DNA of 64,000 nt, taken from Marinobacter sp. F3R08. Its GTDB lineage: Bacteria > Pseudomonadota > Gammaproteobacteria > Pseudomonadales > Oleiphilaceae. Under the pieces are notes generated by a model. The model had not been told where the DNA came from. It searched no databases and worked only from the letters and a program-made list of their open reading frames with translations. The position numbers and the translations under genes are program-made. Where the stretch lies: NCBI RefSeq assembly GCF_018860425.1, contig NZ_JAHKPI010000014.1:372001-436000 (forward strand), in the 5' to 3' direction. The first letter of the stretch is position 1, and each line of letters begins with the position of its first letter. Of the stretch, positions 40,849 to 49,897 are shown piece after piece.

Positions 40849-42631
40849 TGGCGTTATTCTTCCTGATTGTGGAGTTTGGCAGCTCAATCCAGAAGTTGGC
40901 CCCGCTGTCATAAAAATAGCCGATTTTTCCGTTCATGAGTCGGGCCAGGTCCTGGCAGATTGCGAGGCCGAGACCGGTGCCCTTGATGGATTTCGATGTG
41001 CCAACTTCTGCCTGTGAAAAACGCTCGAACAGCTCGCTCTCAAACTGCTTCGGTACCCCTGAGCCACAATCACTGACGATGATCCGGGTGGTTTCCGGGC
41101 CGCTCTGCTCAACTTTGAGGGTGATTGTGTCATTCGATGGCGAGAACTTGATCGCATTGCTGATGAAATTATCCAGGACCTGTCGCAGACGGTGCTCGTC
41201 AGCGACAATCACCTGATCACCAAGACCTTCGATGACAAGTGACAGATTGTGCTCCGACGCCAGGGCGGTATTGTCGATCATCGCCGCTTCGATGACAGGC
41301 TCCAGAGGTTGGGGCGCCAGCGAAACCGTCATCTGGCCTGCGGTCAGTTTGCTGAAATCCAGCAAATCGGAAATCAAAAGATGCAGGCGATCACCGTTAC
41401 GCAACGCCAGACGGGCCATCTCTTCGGCTTTCACCGGAAGTGCGCCGGCCGCTCCGGAAGCCAGTAGGCGCAGCGCGCCGTTGAGAGAGGTCAATGGCGT
41501 CCGTAACTCGTGGCTGACGTTCGACACGAAGTTTTCTTTCATGGTGCTGATGGCATCTCGTTCGGTCATCAGCTGGTTGAACGCTGCGGCTAATTGGCGA
41601 GTTTCCTTGGTGCCTTTCCCGGTCAGTCGTTGTCCATTGGACGGGCTTCTTGCCATGCCTTCGATGGTTTCGGTCATCTTGTCCAGAGGCTTTACGGCGG
41701 AGCGGCTGGCGAGAAAGCCCAGCAGGGCAATGAAAAAACCAATGGCGATACTGATGATGGAGAATTTCATGAACGAATCGAATGCCGGAGCCGTAGCCCG
41801 TTCGTATGGCACGGAGCGGATGAACATCCAGCCCAGATCCTCCAGATGACTGGCGGCGTAAATCTGTTCCTGGCCATTGTTGTCTGTCACCGTCCCGAAG
41901 GTGATGCCGGATAGTCCCGCGTCCACCAGCGGATCTGCGCCAGGTACTGGCAGCGGCTGCACGCCCTGGCCGGGTGAAGGCCCCCCTTCAATATAGAGAA
42001 GATTCTCCACATCAATCACTTTGAAACGGTCCTGTTCATCTCTCAGACGCTTGAGCATATCGTCGGGTATCAGGCTGGTCTGGCCAATAGTGACCGTGCC
42101 GCTCAGCAACCCCAGAAGATCACCTTCCCCGGATTCGATAGGGGCAAGAAAAGACAGCAACGGCACGCCGGTGGCCCGGCCAAGGAGAGGGCGACTGATG
42201 ACCGGACTTCTGGTCTGAATGGCGCGGCGAAAATGGTTTCTGTCCGAATAATTGGTGCCCAGGCGTCCGGGTGCGTGAATATTCTCTGCAATCGCGGTTG
42301 CTTCCGCGTCGAAGACCACGAGGCCATCCGGGAAAAGTGTATGCAAAAGGTTTTGTCGCTCGAGCTGGTAGGTGATTTCTGTCAGCGAGTGAAGGGCGTT
42401 CCCGTCACTCATCATGGCGGCAGATTCACTCAGTACATCAAGCTTCAGCTTAAGGCGCTGCTCTACTTCGGTGGCGATTCGTCGGGTCTCCACAAGCTGT
42501 TGCTCGGTGAGTATTGCCTCGAAATCGTCCACCAACGCATTGTAGGCAACGGCCAGAACGGCCCCGACGGTTGAGATGGAACCAAGGATAACGATCACGG
42601 CGAGGCGGGTGCCAAGTGAAAGTGGCGGCAA
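40814..42631 (-). CDS. Cache-domain membrane sensor histidine kinase
   Basis: 605 residues from TTG 42631 with GGGGAAAC upstream. An N-terminal transmembrane helix (about 8-30), a periplasmic double-Cache sensor (about 35-280; RLGTNYSDRNHFRRAI and SRPLLGRATGVPLLSF), a second helix (about 288-308), HAMP, HisKA H374 (SNVSHELRTPLTS) and HATPase (NFISNAIKFSPSN, DCGSGVP). dCache domains sense small molecules such as amino or organic acids. It is first in a two-kinase minus-strand operon, divergent from an Hpt-REC-GGDEF gene 97 bases away. No receiver of its own. Confidence 0.92.
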   Translation of the reverse strand: MPPLSLGTRLAVIVILGSISTVGAVLAVAYNALVDDFEAILTEQQLVETRRIATEVEQRLKLKLDVLSESAAMMSDGNALHSLTEITYQLERQNLLHTLFPDGLVVFDAEATAIAENIHAPGRLGTNYSDRNHFRRAIQTRSPVISRPLLGRATGVPLLSFLAPIESGEGDLLGLLSGTVTIGQTSLIPDDMLKRLRDEQDRFKVIDVENLLYIEGGPSPGQGVQPLPVPGADPLVDAGLSGITFGTVTDNNGQEQIYAASHLEDLGWMFIRSVPYERATAPAFDSFMKFSIISIAIGFFIALLGFLASRSAVKPLDKMTETIEGMARSPSNGQRLTGKGTKETRQLAAAFNQLMTERDAISTMKENFVSNVSHELRTPLTSLNGALRLLASGAAGALPVKAEEMARLALRNGDRLHLLISDLLDFSKLTAGQMTVSLAPQPLEPVIEAAMIDNTALASEHNLSLVIEGLGDQVIVADEHRLRQVLDNFISNAIKFSPSNDTITLKVEQSGPETTRIIVSDCGSGVPKQFESELFERFSQAEVGTSKSIKGTGLGLAICQDLARLMNGKIGYFYDSGANFWIELPNSTIRKNNANENAGISSRGA

Positions 42632-42728
42632 AACAGTTTCCCCGGTGGTATTCTGGAAGAAAGGTTAAATGTTTCTTCGCCGAAGTATGGCATAAAACCG
42701 CTTTGGTGCGGATCTGATTGAGTAGTCT

Positions 42729-44372
42729 ATGTCTGACGAACAAACGGCTGACGTTCTACGCAAGCTTGGTGTCCTGAAAGCGCGCTTCAAGGAGAAAGCG
42801 TCAGGCGATATCCATATGGTCGCTCTGATGGCGCAGGATGCCGCCGCCGGAGAGGGAAGTCTGGACGAACTGCGACGCGCCTATCAGGTGCTTCATCGGC
42901 TCGCAGGCTCTGCTGGTACGTTTGGCTTCCGCGCTCTGGGCGACGAAGCCCGGGCACTCGAACTGATACTCAAGCCCTACGTGGAGGCAGAGCCAGGGAT
43001 TCCTGAGCATAACGCAGGGATTCCGAAAAGCCTTCTACGTGAGCACTTCATTGGTCGAGTCCTGGGATTGGAAAACCTTCTGATCATCGAGGATGATGGC
43101 CAGGATGCGGCCGAACTGTTCAAAGGCCCGAGCGCCGACACCTCAGATCAGCCGGTTGTTCTGATTATCGAACCGGATCGGAAAGCTGCGGAACAACTGT
43201 CGAGCGCACTGACCCCTCATGGCTTCAGTATTCATTGCGTCACCCCGAAAGACCTCGTCTCTGAAGAGCTGTCTCGGGTATCTGTTGTCCTGATAAGGGA
43301 CAATGTCCTGATTTCGCAAGAGCAAATCCCCTGGGACTCGGGCGATCGTCCTCCGTTTATCTGTATCAGTTCCCGCGATACCTTCGATGAAAGGTATCGG
43401 CTTGCCACACTGGGCGTTGACGGTTTCGTGAGTGAACCCGTTGATGTGCCGTTATTGGTGGACTACATGGAGCGGCTGGTTGACGAGAAAATAGAGTCCG
43501 GCACCGGGCGAGTGATGGTGATTGATGACGATCCGGAGCTACTCGAACGGTACAGTCTGATTCTGGAAGGTGGAGGGCTCGAAGTCCGGTGCGTGAATTC
43601 GCCCTCCGATATCCTGGGCGTCCTTTCGGAGTTTCGGCCGGATATCATTCTGATGGATGTCCAGATGGGACACTTCAACGGTCCTACACTGGCAAGAATG
43701 CTCAGGCTTGACCCCGAATGGGTGGGGTTGCACATCATTTTCCTGTCCTCTGAGGAAGACCGGGAGTTTCAGTTTGATGCTCTGTCCCAGGGTGGTGATG
43801 ATTTTCTCACCAAGCCCGTGTCCGACAGAGTGTTGTTACAAGCGGCCAAAGTCCGGTGCTACCGGGCCAGGCAACTGGACAAGCTGGCGTCCAGGGACAG
43901 CCTGACCGGGTTGCTGAAGCACTCCCTGGCCAATTCCGAAGTGGCCAAAGAGCATGGGCGCAGCCAGAGGCTGAGTTATCCCTCGGTTGTTGCCATGCTG
44001 GATCTTGACCACTTCAAACAGGTGAATGATCGGCACGGGCACAGGGTTGGCGATCTGGTTATCAAAGGTCTGGCAAACCTGCTTCGGCACCGGCTTCGAA
44101 AAACCGACGTTATCGGTCGCTATGGCGGTGAAGAATTTATCGTGGCGTTGCCGAACTGCTCGATGGAAGGCGCCCGGCAATCCATGCAGGCGGTGTGTGA
44201 GCGGATGTCGAAAATCACCTTCAATGGGGCAGAGGGTCCGTTTTCTGTGACGGTGAGTGTTGGCCTGGCCCCGCTGGATGCTTATGACAAGGCAGAGGAA
44301 GCGATAGAAGCCGCTGATAGAGCACTGTATCGACGCAAATCGGCAGGCCGAAACGGCGTTACCGCAGCGTGA
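42729..44372 (+). CDS. Hpt-REC-REC-GGDEF diguanylate cyclase
   Basis: 547 residues. Hpt-like helix bundle with H56 (VLHRLAGSAGTFGF); a degenerate receiver (141-250) lacking an Asp at the right place; a good receiver (260-375) with phospho-acceptor D310 (IILMDVQMG) and LTKPVS; GGDEF domain (about 390-545) with active site G466-G-E-E-F470 and an I-site R457-x2-D460 five residues ahead, implying product inhibition. It should make c-di-GMP in response to phosphorylation. The Hpt plus receiver arrangement suits a phosphorelay from the two divergent kinases, which have no receivers themselves. Confidence 0.93.
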   Translation: MSDEQTADVLRKLGVLKARFKEKASGDIHMVALMAQDAAAGEGSLDELRRAYQVLHRLAGSAGTFGFRALGDEARALELILKPYVEAEPGIPEHNAGIPKSLLREHFIGRVLGLENLLIIEDDGQDAAELFKGPSADTSDQPVVLIIEPDRKAAEQLSSALTPHGFSIHCVTPKDLVSEELSRVSVVLIRDNVLISQEQIPWDSGDRPPFICISSRDTFDERYRLATLGVDGFVSEPVDVPLLVDYMERLVDEKIESGTGRVMVIDDDPELLERYSLILEGGGLEVRCVNSPSDILGVLSEFRPDIILMDVQMGHFNGPTLARMLRLDPEWVGLHIIFLSSEEDREFQFDALSQGGDDFLTKPVSDRVLLQAAKVRCYRARQLDKLASRDSLTGLLKHSLANSEVAKEHGRSQRLSYPSVVAMLDLDHFKQVNDRHGHRVGDLVIKGLANLLRHRLRKTDVIGRYGGEEFIVALPNCSMEGARQSMQAVCERMSKITFNGAEGPFSVTVSVGLAPLDAYDKAEEAIEAADRALYRRKSAGRNGVTAA

Positions 44373-44406
44373 TAGATGGAGGAAGTTCATCAGGGAGTGA
44401 GTAGAG

Positions 44407-45570
44407 GTGAATGTCGTTATTGTTGAAGACGACGAGTTGATGGCTGATCTCGTTGAAACGGTGGTTGCCGGCCTGCATCCTGCATTGAAGGTCTTCAAGG
44501 CATTCAATGTGAGGGAGGCACTGGAGCTCTGGCGAACCAGGGCGCCAGGCTTTTTTATCATTGACTGGTTGCTGCCTGATGGATCCGGTCTGGAGATTTT
44601 GCGGGAGATCCGGGCAGACGATAAGGACATGCCCGTGGTCATGCTGACGGGCAGGGCGGACCGTGATTCCATTCTGAAGGCGGCTCATTACGGCATCAGC
44701 GGCTACATCAGCAAGCCATTCAATGTGGAAGTGCTTCATACCCGTCTTGCCAGCATGCTCGAGGCGGTGCTGCCCGAAGACCCTGGCTTTCAAACGCTGG
44801 CCGAGATGCTGTCCGGAAAACTGGAATCGGGCGTTCAGGTGCCCACCCGAATGGATGTGGCGGGTGTTCTTGGATTGATTGAGCGAGCGGATGATCTGTC
44901 CGGTGCGCAACTGGCCGAGCGGTGGCAGAAAGAAGCCGCTCTGTGTGCCAGACTGCTGGAGATCGCAAATCGTTCTTCGTTCCGGCGAACCGGAACACCG
45001 GTGGTGAACGTGCGTGATGCCATTTCGGTGATGGGCGTTCCCATGGCTCTGAGCCAGGCGCTGGCACTGGCGCTGGACACCGGCTCGGTCTTCCGGTCTG
45101 AGGCTCTGGCACGAAGGGCAAAGTACTTTCAGGCCGAAGCAGAATTGGTGGGTTCGGAAGCCCAGAAAATTGCCATGGTGCTCGGTAAAAAGGCGCTCGA
45201 ATTCCAGATCGCCGGGCTGCTGAGCCGTATGGGAGAGCTCGCCGTACTGAATGTCATGCAACAATTTGTTCAACAAGGTGGAGAACTGACCGAAACGGAT
45301 ATCGAGAGCGGGCTCAGGGATTGGGCGCAGCAATATGGAAACACCTTGAAGGTACAGTGGCGGCTGCCGCTGAGCATCCGGCAAATGACCGGCGCGGTGC
45401 ATTATCTTGCCCGGGAGGATGTCAGGCAGAACCTCCTGGTTATGCGGGCAGCTGGCCTGATTGCGAGCGGGCAGACAGACAACCCGGAGTGCTCCAGGCT
45501 ACTCAGACAGATCGGACTGGATGACTGGCTGGACTCACGGAAAGACACAACGGATAGAGGGAGTGTATAA
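44407..45570 (+). CDS. Response regulator with HDOD-like output
   Basis: 387 residues from GTG 44407. Receiver (1-118) with E7-D8-D9, phospho-acceptor D53 (FFIIDWLLPDG) and K in ISKPFNVEVL. The output (about 150-350) resembles an HDOD domain: LCARLLEIANRSSFRRTG and VRDAISVMGVPMALSQALALAL, then a helical part with LLSRMGELAVLNVM. HDOD proteins often scaffold c-di-GMP or stress signalling and lack HD metal ligands, as here. It is between the cyclase and a single receiver, and probably belongs to the same relay. Confidence 0.83.
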   Translation: MNVVIVEDDELMADLVETVVAGLHPALKVFKAFNVREALELWRTRAPGFFIIDWLLPDGSGLEILREIRADDKDMPVVMLTGRADRDSILKAAHYGISGYISKPFNVEVLHTRLASMLEAVLPEDPGFQTLAEMLSGKLESGVQVPTRMDVAGVLGLIERADDLSGAQLAERWQKEAALCARLLEIANRSSFRRTGTPVVNVRDAISVMGVPMALSQALALALDTGSVFRSEALARRAKYFQAEAELVGSEAQKIAMVLGKKALEFQIAGLLSRMGELAVLNVMQQFVQQGGELTETDIESGLRDWAQQYGNTLKVQWRLPLSIRQMTGAVHYLAREDVRQNLLVMRAAGLIASGQTDNPECSRLLRQIGLDDWLDSRKDTTDRGSV

Positions 45571-45966
45571 ATGGCGGAGTCCGGAGCACCTTTACAGAAA
45601 ATCATGCTGGTTGAGGATGAAGAAGATATCAGAGCGGTGGCTGAGCTGGCTTTGGAGGCCGTGGGTGGGTTTACCCTTAAAGCCTGTGATTCCGGAGCGG
45701 ACGCCCTCGAAAACATTGATATTTTCAGGCCACAACTGATCCTTCTGGATGTGATGATGCCCATGATGGACGGACCCAGCACACTGAGAGCTATCCGTGA
45801 AAAGCCCGAATTTGCCAATACACCAGCCGTTTTCATGACCGCCAAGGTGCAGCGGGACGAGGTAGATGGTTATCTGGCCCTTGGCGCCGTGGATGTGATT
45901 CCCAAACCCTTTGATCCGATGACGCTGTCCGATCGCATTCGGGACATCTGGGATAAGCTCGACTGA
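45571..45966 (+). CDS. Single-domain response regulator
   Basis: 131 residues, a receiver with nothing attached. E15-D16-E17, phospho-acceptor D60 (LILLDVMMPMMDG), a T in FMTAK and K in IPKPFDP are all present, so it should be phosphorylatable. Starts directly after the HDOD-regulator stop, hence co-translated. Such proteins act as phosphate shuttles or sinks (Spo0F/DivK style), fitting a relay with the Hpt of the cyclase. Confidence 0.92.
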   Translation: MAESGAPLQKIMLVEDEEDIRAVAELALEAVGGFTLKACDSGADALENIDIFRPQLILLDVMMPMMDGPSTLRAIREKPEFANTPAVFMTAKVQRDEVDGYLALGAVDVIPKPFDPMTLSDRIRDIWDKLD

Positions 45967-46063
45967 CAACCTGAACCGGGCCCCTAATTTCCGTGGGCTG
46001 CTGGTCTTGCTGCGCCCGATTCGGTTAACCTGTTGTGATTGTTTTCGAACCTGAGGCCCTTTG

Positions 46064-46384
46064 ATGTCGTCTATTCCTCCCGGGGATGAGCTGAAAGCAA
46101 AGCTCAATCTGGAAACCTCCCGTATTCACTGGCACGAATTGCAGACCTACTTCGCCCGAGGGCAGGTGGTTCGCGTGTCGCCGGATCTGGATCTGCTGGA
46201 TGTGGCGGCAGAACTTGCTGCGGATAACAAACCACGGTTTGCCCGGTGGATGGATGAGGGACACGTTGGTGAGGTCACGCCTGAAACAGCGCAAGCCTGG
46301 TATGACCGGAATGCTGAACTCTGGGCGGTTGTGGTTGCGCCCTGGGTTCTGGTGCAGGACCGTTCTGGCCATGTACTTCATTAA
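46064..46384 (+). CDS. DUF2288-family protein
   Basis: 106 residues from ATG 46064. The pattern LNLETSRIHWHELQTYFARGQVV, VSPDLDLLDVAAELAADN and WYDRNAELWAVVVAPWVLVQ is that of DUF2288, a family of small cytosolic proteins without known function. The next gene starts 12 bases downstream and overlaps functionally if co-transcribed. No signal peptide or metal motif. Confidence 0.88.
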   Translation: MSSIPPGDELKAKLNLETSRIHWHELQTYFARGQVVRVSPDLDLLDVAAELAADNKPRFARWMDEGHVGEVTPETAQAWYDRNAELWAVVVAPWVLVQDRSGHVLH

Positions 46385-46396
46385 ACGCAGGGCTGC

Positions 46397-46765
46397 ATGA
46401 AGCTGCACTATTTTCATGGCCGGGCTCCGCTGAAAGATCTTGTGATGCTTCGTGACGATCAGCGCATTGAGCTGCATATCCGGCCGGTTGGCGATGGGCT
46501 CTGGGGGCTGGTGGCCCTGTCTGGAACAGATCAGGAGCGCCCCAGCGGGCAGCTTCTGCGTGGTCCCTGGAAAACCGTTGTCAGTGCTGAATCAACGCTG
46601 CGCAGTATCGCTGGATCCATGATGGGCGAGGGCTATGATCCGAAGCCCGATGATTATGTCTTGTGGTCTGTGGCTGCCCAGCGCCTTGCCCGAACCATCG
46701 GGACTCCGGAAGGTGAATCGGCTACCCCCGAAGCCGACCCAGTCCATTTCAAACCCCTGATCTGA
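46397..46765 (+). CDS. Small conserved-looking protein, unknown function
   Basis: 122 residues that I do not recognise. It opens MKLHYFHGRAPLKDLVML, has a beta-rich middle (RIELHIRPVGDGLWGLVAL, QLLRGPWKTVVSAE) and a helical C-terminal half with EGYDPKPDDYVLWSVAAQRL, then a Pro/Glu tail. No signal, membrane segment or catalytic motif. Close spacing to DUF2288 upstream (12 bases) suggests one transcript with it; LysO follows after 30 bases. Confidence 0.7.
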   Translation: MKLHYFHGRAPLKDLVMLRDDQRIELHIRPVGDGLWGLVALSGTDQERPSGQLLRGPWKTVVSAESTLRSIAGSMMGEGYDPKPDDYVLWSVAAQRLARTIGTPEGESATPEADPVHFKPLI

Positions 46766-46795
46766 TCTCCACCCTTTCTGTTTCGTGAGGACGTT

Positions 46796-47704
46796 ATGCT
46801 GACTGGAGCTTTGCTCATTCTTGCTCCCCTGTTCCTGGGATTTGCCATCTCGCTGGAAAATCGCAGAGTCATGACAGTTATCCATTACACCCTGGAGGCT
46901 CTGGTTTACTTTATCCTGTTGTTGCTCGGGCTTGGGCTTGGCCAGATGGAGGGGTTGGCGGCGCAGTTGGGTGGCATGGCCGTTCAGGTACTGGCGCTGG
47001 TGGTGGTGCTTTTCGTCGCTAACATGGCTGGTCTCTGGCTGTTTCACCGCTGGCAGCCCATGACGCTGGTAAGCCCTGAAGGCCATGTCAGTCCGGGTTA
47101 CCGCAGGCTGTTCCTTGCAGGCCTGAAGCCGCTGGTTGCGGTTATTGCTGGTTTGCTGGCCGGCTATTACCTGTTGCCGGATATGCCCATGGTGGAGCAA
47201 TTGGCGACCTGGGCGTTGATGTTTCTCTTATTCCTGATTGGTCTTCAGTTGCGTAATGCGGGTCTTTCGCTGCGGAAACTGCTGATGAATCGTCAGGGCC
47301 TGGGTATCGCGCTGGCTTTGACGTTCAGCTCTCTGGCAGCCGGGGTTATCCTGATTCCTGTCCTTGGGCTGCCCTGGCACGATGCTCTGGCGATCGCGTC
47401 GGGGTTTGGCTGGTATTCGCTGTCTGGCATTGTGATTGGCGAAGCGCTCGGCCCGGCGTGGGGAGGCGTGGCTTTCCTTAATGATGTGATCAGGGAAATC
47501 GTTGCTCTGGCCATTATTCCGCTGTTGATTGCCAGTCGACCGGCTATGGCGATTGGCTATGGTGGCGCTACTGCGATGGACTTTACACTACCGGTTATCC
47601 GAAGCAGTGGTGGGTTATCCTGCGTTCCGGTCGCTATTGCCTCGGGTTTCCTGTTGTCTTTCCTGTCCCCTGTGCTGATGGGTGTGTTTCTGTCTCTCGG
47701 TTAG
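46796..47704 (+). CDS. lysO: Lysine exporter LysO-like protein
   Basis: 302 residues with eight or more transmembrane helices. It matches the DUF340/LysO family: the membrane segment LATWALMFLLFLIGLQLRNAG, the conserved GFGWYSLSGIVIGEALGPAWGGVAFLNDVIREI stretch with its acidic and aromatic residues, and DFTLPVIRSSGG. LysO exports lysine and toxic analogues such as thialysine. GTGAGGA-type ribosome site (CGTGAGGACG) before ATG. Convergent with the HD-GYP gene. Confidence 0.92.
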   Translation: MLTGALLILAPLFLGFAISLENRRVMTVIHYTLEALVYFILLLLGLGLGQMEGLAAQLGGMAVQVLALVVVLFVANMAGLWLFHRWQPMTLVSPEGHVSPGYRRLFLAGLKPLVAVIAGLLAGYYLLPDMPMVEQLATWALMFLLFLIGLQLRNAGLSLRKLLMNRQGLGIALALTFSSLAAGVILIPVLGLPWHDALAIASGFGWYSLSGIVIGEALGPAWGGVAFLNDVIREIVALAIIPLLIASRPAMAIGYGGATAMDFTLPVIRSSGGLSCVPVAIASGFLLSFLSPVLMGVFLSLG

Positions 47705-47752
47705 ATCGGCATGCCCGCAAGGCAGGTTGTCGGCGTGTTCAGTGACATGTGC

Positions 47753-48961
47753 TCAGGTCATGAACTTCCTGACATCGATTTTGTAATCGACAGGGTCCTC
47801 AGCGCGCACAATCCGGTCCTGGGCGCCGGGTTTGGCGAGATCAATGGTATCCACCGTGATCGGCATGCGGAATCTGGTGTGGTACATCACCCGCACGGTC
47901 GGCAATCTCTGATCGCTCTCATTGGCCTCGATAACAACACCTAACCGGCCACTTTCCAGCAGTACCAAAGAACCCACGGGATAGAGACCAAGACAACGGA
48001 TAAACTCTTTGACGAGCACCGGATCCAGATGATGACCGCTCCATTCCAGTAGCTTCTTCAGGCCCTGTGTTGGTGTCATGCCTCTGTGATAGACCCGATC
48101 TGCCGTGATGGCGTCATAGACATCGCTGATTGCCACCATACGCCCGTATTCCGAGATTTCGTCGCCTTTGAGCCCCTCTGGATACCCAGTGCCATCAAGG
48201 CGCTCATGATGCTGGGCCGCTGTGATGACGGTCAGTTCACCAATGCCCTTGGTCGTGGCGAGAATATCCCTGGAATGTCGCGCATGCAGCTTCATGACCT
48301 CGAATTCTTCGGGCGTCAGTCGGCCGGGTTTATGAAGTATCTCATCCGGTGTGAGGATCTTGCCCAGGTCGTGGAGCAGGGCGCCAACGATTGTCTGGTG
48401 CAGGATGTCGGCAGACAGGCCCCGGTAATTTCCGAAAAGGGACATAAGAACACTCAGATTGACCGAGTGCTCAAGCAGGTAATTATCTTTCTCCCGGATA
48501 CGTCCCAGGCAACTCAGGGCGTTGGCATTGCGGAGCACGGAATGCTGGAGCTCGTCTGCCAGTTTATGGATGGGCGCAATGTCGATAGCACTGCCAATTT
48601 TGGCGTGGTTCATGAAGTCTCCAACCAGGCCCTGAGCCTGGCTGTGGACCTTTTGGGCAACCACGATTTCTTCTTCCAGAGGCACGCGCGGCTGAAGGCC
48701 TGGTGATTGTTCTCCGGCTTTCTGAAGGGCCGACTCGTTGCGGCGATCCACCTCTGCGGCGGGTTCGGCGTCCTGAGTATCGAGGCCTTTCGACGCATCG
48801 ATGTAAACAAACTCCACGCCCATACGACGGATTTTCTCGATGGTCTCCTCTTTTTTGATAACACCGCGCTTGCGCTGGGTGTTGTGAGGAATCCAGTCGT
48901 TGTTCAGATCGGTGATGTACATGCCGACCCTGAGGGCTGCAATGGGCACACGTTTGATCAT
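47753..48961 (-). CDS. HD-GYP c-di-GMP phosphodiesterase
   Basis: 402 residues. An N-terminal DUF3391 domain (about 1-60; RVPIAALRVGMYITDL and GVEFVYIDASKG) is followed by a linker and the HD-GYP domain (about 155-340) with metal ligands H197-D198 (LLHDLGK), H225, HHERLDGTGYP (251-261) and D in ISDVYDAIT. It should hydrolyse c-di-GMP to GMP. Overlaps the tatD stop by 4 bases, so translation is coupled to tatD. It opposes the cyclase encoded 4 kb upstream. Confidence 0.94.
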   Translation of the reverse strand: MIKRVPIAALRVGMYITDLNNDWIPHNTQRKRGVIKKEETIEKIRRMGVEFVYIDASKGLDTQDAEPAAEVDRRNESALQKAGEQSPGLQPRVPLEEEIVVAQKVHSQAQGLVGDFMNHAKIGSAIDIAPIHKLADELQHSVLRNANALSCLGRIREKDNYLLEHSVNLSVLMSLFGNYRGLSADILHQTIVGALLHDLGKILTPDEILHKPGRLTPEEFEVMKLHARHSRDILATTKGIGELTVITAAQHHERLDGTGYPEGLKGDEISEYGRMVAISDVYDAITADRVYHRGMTPTQGLKKLLEWSGHHLDPVLVKEFIRCLGLYPVGSLVLLESGRLGVVIEANESDQRLPTVRVMYHTRFRMPITVDTIDLAKPGAQDRIVRAEDPVDYKIDVRKFMT

Positions 48962-49767
48962 TCGGTCGGGAAAAACGTCCGCAAGCTGTTGTTGTAGGTT
49001 TTGCTGATCACGTCATCCAGAGGCAGGTCCTTTACCTCTGCGATTTTTTCGGCCACGAAAGGCAGGTAAAACGGAGCGTTTTCTTTTCCGCGGTAGGGCA
49101 CGGGGGTCAGAAAAGGAGCGTCAGTCTCCAGCAGGATCTGGTCAATGGGCGTCATACGCACAATGTCCCGGACGTTCTCCGCTTTGTTGAATGTAGTGAT
49201 GCCGTTGAAGCCCAGGCACCAGCCCTGATCCAGAGCATATCGGGCAAGCCCGGGGCCAGACGTGAAGCTGTGGATCACGCCCCGGCGTTTGAGGGTTTCT
49301 TCAAACTCACCGAGAATGGCAATCGTGTCTTCGTCCGCTTCGCGGCTATGGATCACGACAGGCTGATCTGTGTCACAGGCAATCTGCAGTTGCCGCCGGA
49401 AAACGTCGCGCTGAACGTTGCGATCAGCGTTATCGTAAAAATAATCCAGGCCAATTTCGCCCACCGCAACGATTTTATCGTCCCGGGCATGAGTGCGGAT
49501 TTCTACTTCTACCAGATCGGAATAGCTTTCGGCATCGTGGGGGTGAATACCCTGAGTGCCATAGACCCAGGGCGCAACCCGGCTAAGCTCGCGCACCGCG
49601 GCGAGGTTGTCCGGCGACACGGCAATGGTGATCACTTTTTCGATGTTGACGCACTGCACCTGTTCCAGCGTTTCCTCAAGAGGGCGATCCTTGAGGTAAT
49701 CCAGGTGACAGTGGGTCTCGATGATCGGATGATCAAAAACCGGAATTTCTCGACGCTTTTTACTCAT
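48958..49767 (-). CDS. TatD-family metal-dependent hydrolase
   Basis: 269 residues of the TatD DNase/deacylase TIM barrel. Metal ligands are visible: H18/H20 (IETHCHLDYL), E104 (VAVGEIGLDYFYD), H in VIHSREAD, H in VIHSFTSG and D in LETDAPFLTP. Family members act as 3'-5' exonucleases or D-aminoacyl-tRNA deacylases; the substrate here is not known. ATG 49767 starts the tatD-HD-GYP pair. Divergent from the PPK2-like gene. Confidence 0.93.
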   Translation of the reverse strand: MSKKRREIPVFDHPIIETHCHLDYLKDRPLEETLEQVQCVNIEKVITIAVSPDNLAAVRELSRVAPWVYGTQGIHPHDAESYSDLVEVEIRTHARDDKIVAVGEIGLDYFYDNADRNVQRDVFRRQLQIACDTDQPVVIHSREADEDTIAILGEFEETLKRRGVIHSFTSGPGLARYALDQGWCLGFNGITTFNKAENVRDIVRMTPIDQILLETDAPFLTPVPYRGKENAPFYLPFVAEKIAEVKDLPLDDVISKTYNNSLRTFFPTE

Positions 49768-49897
49768 TGTCGGCTAATGTGCTCCACCGCAACCTGCGCT
49801 CAGGCTGCTATTCTGAACATTTGTTTAACTCCAGTTTACCAGTTTGTACGATTGTTAGCCTGTACTACTGCCATAGTTAGTTGCACGGAGTCTCCAG

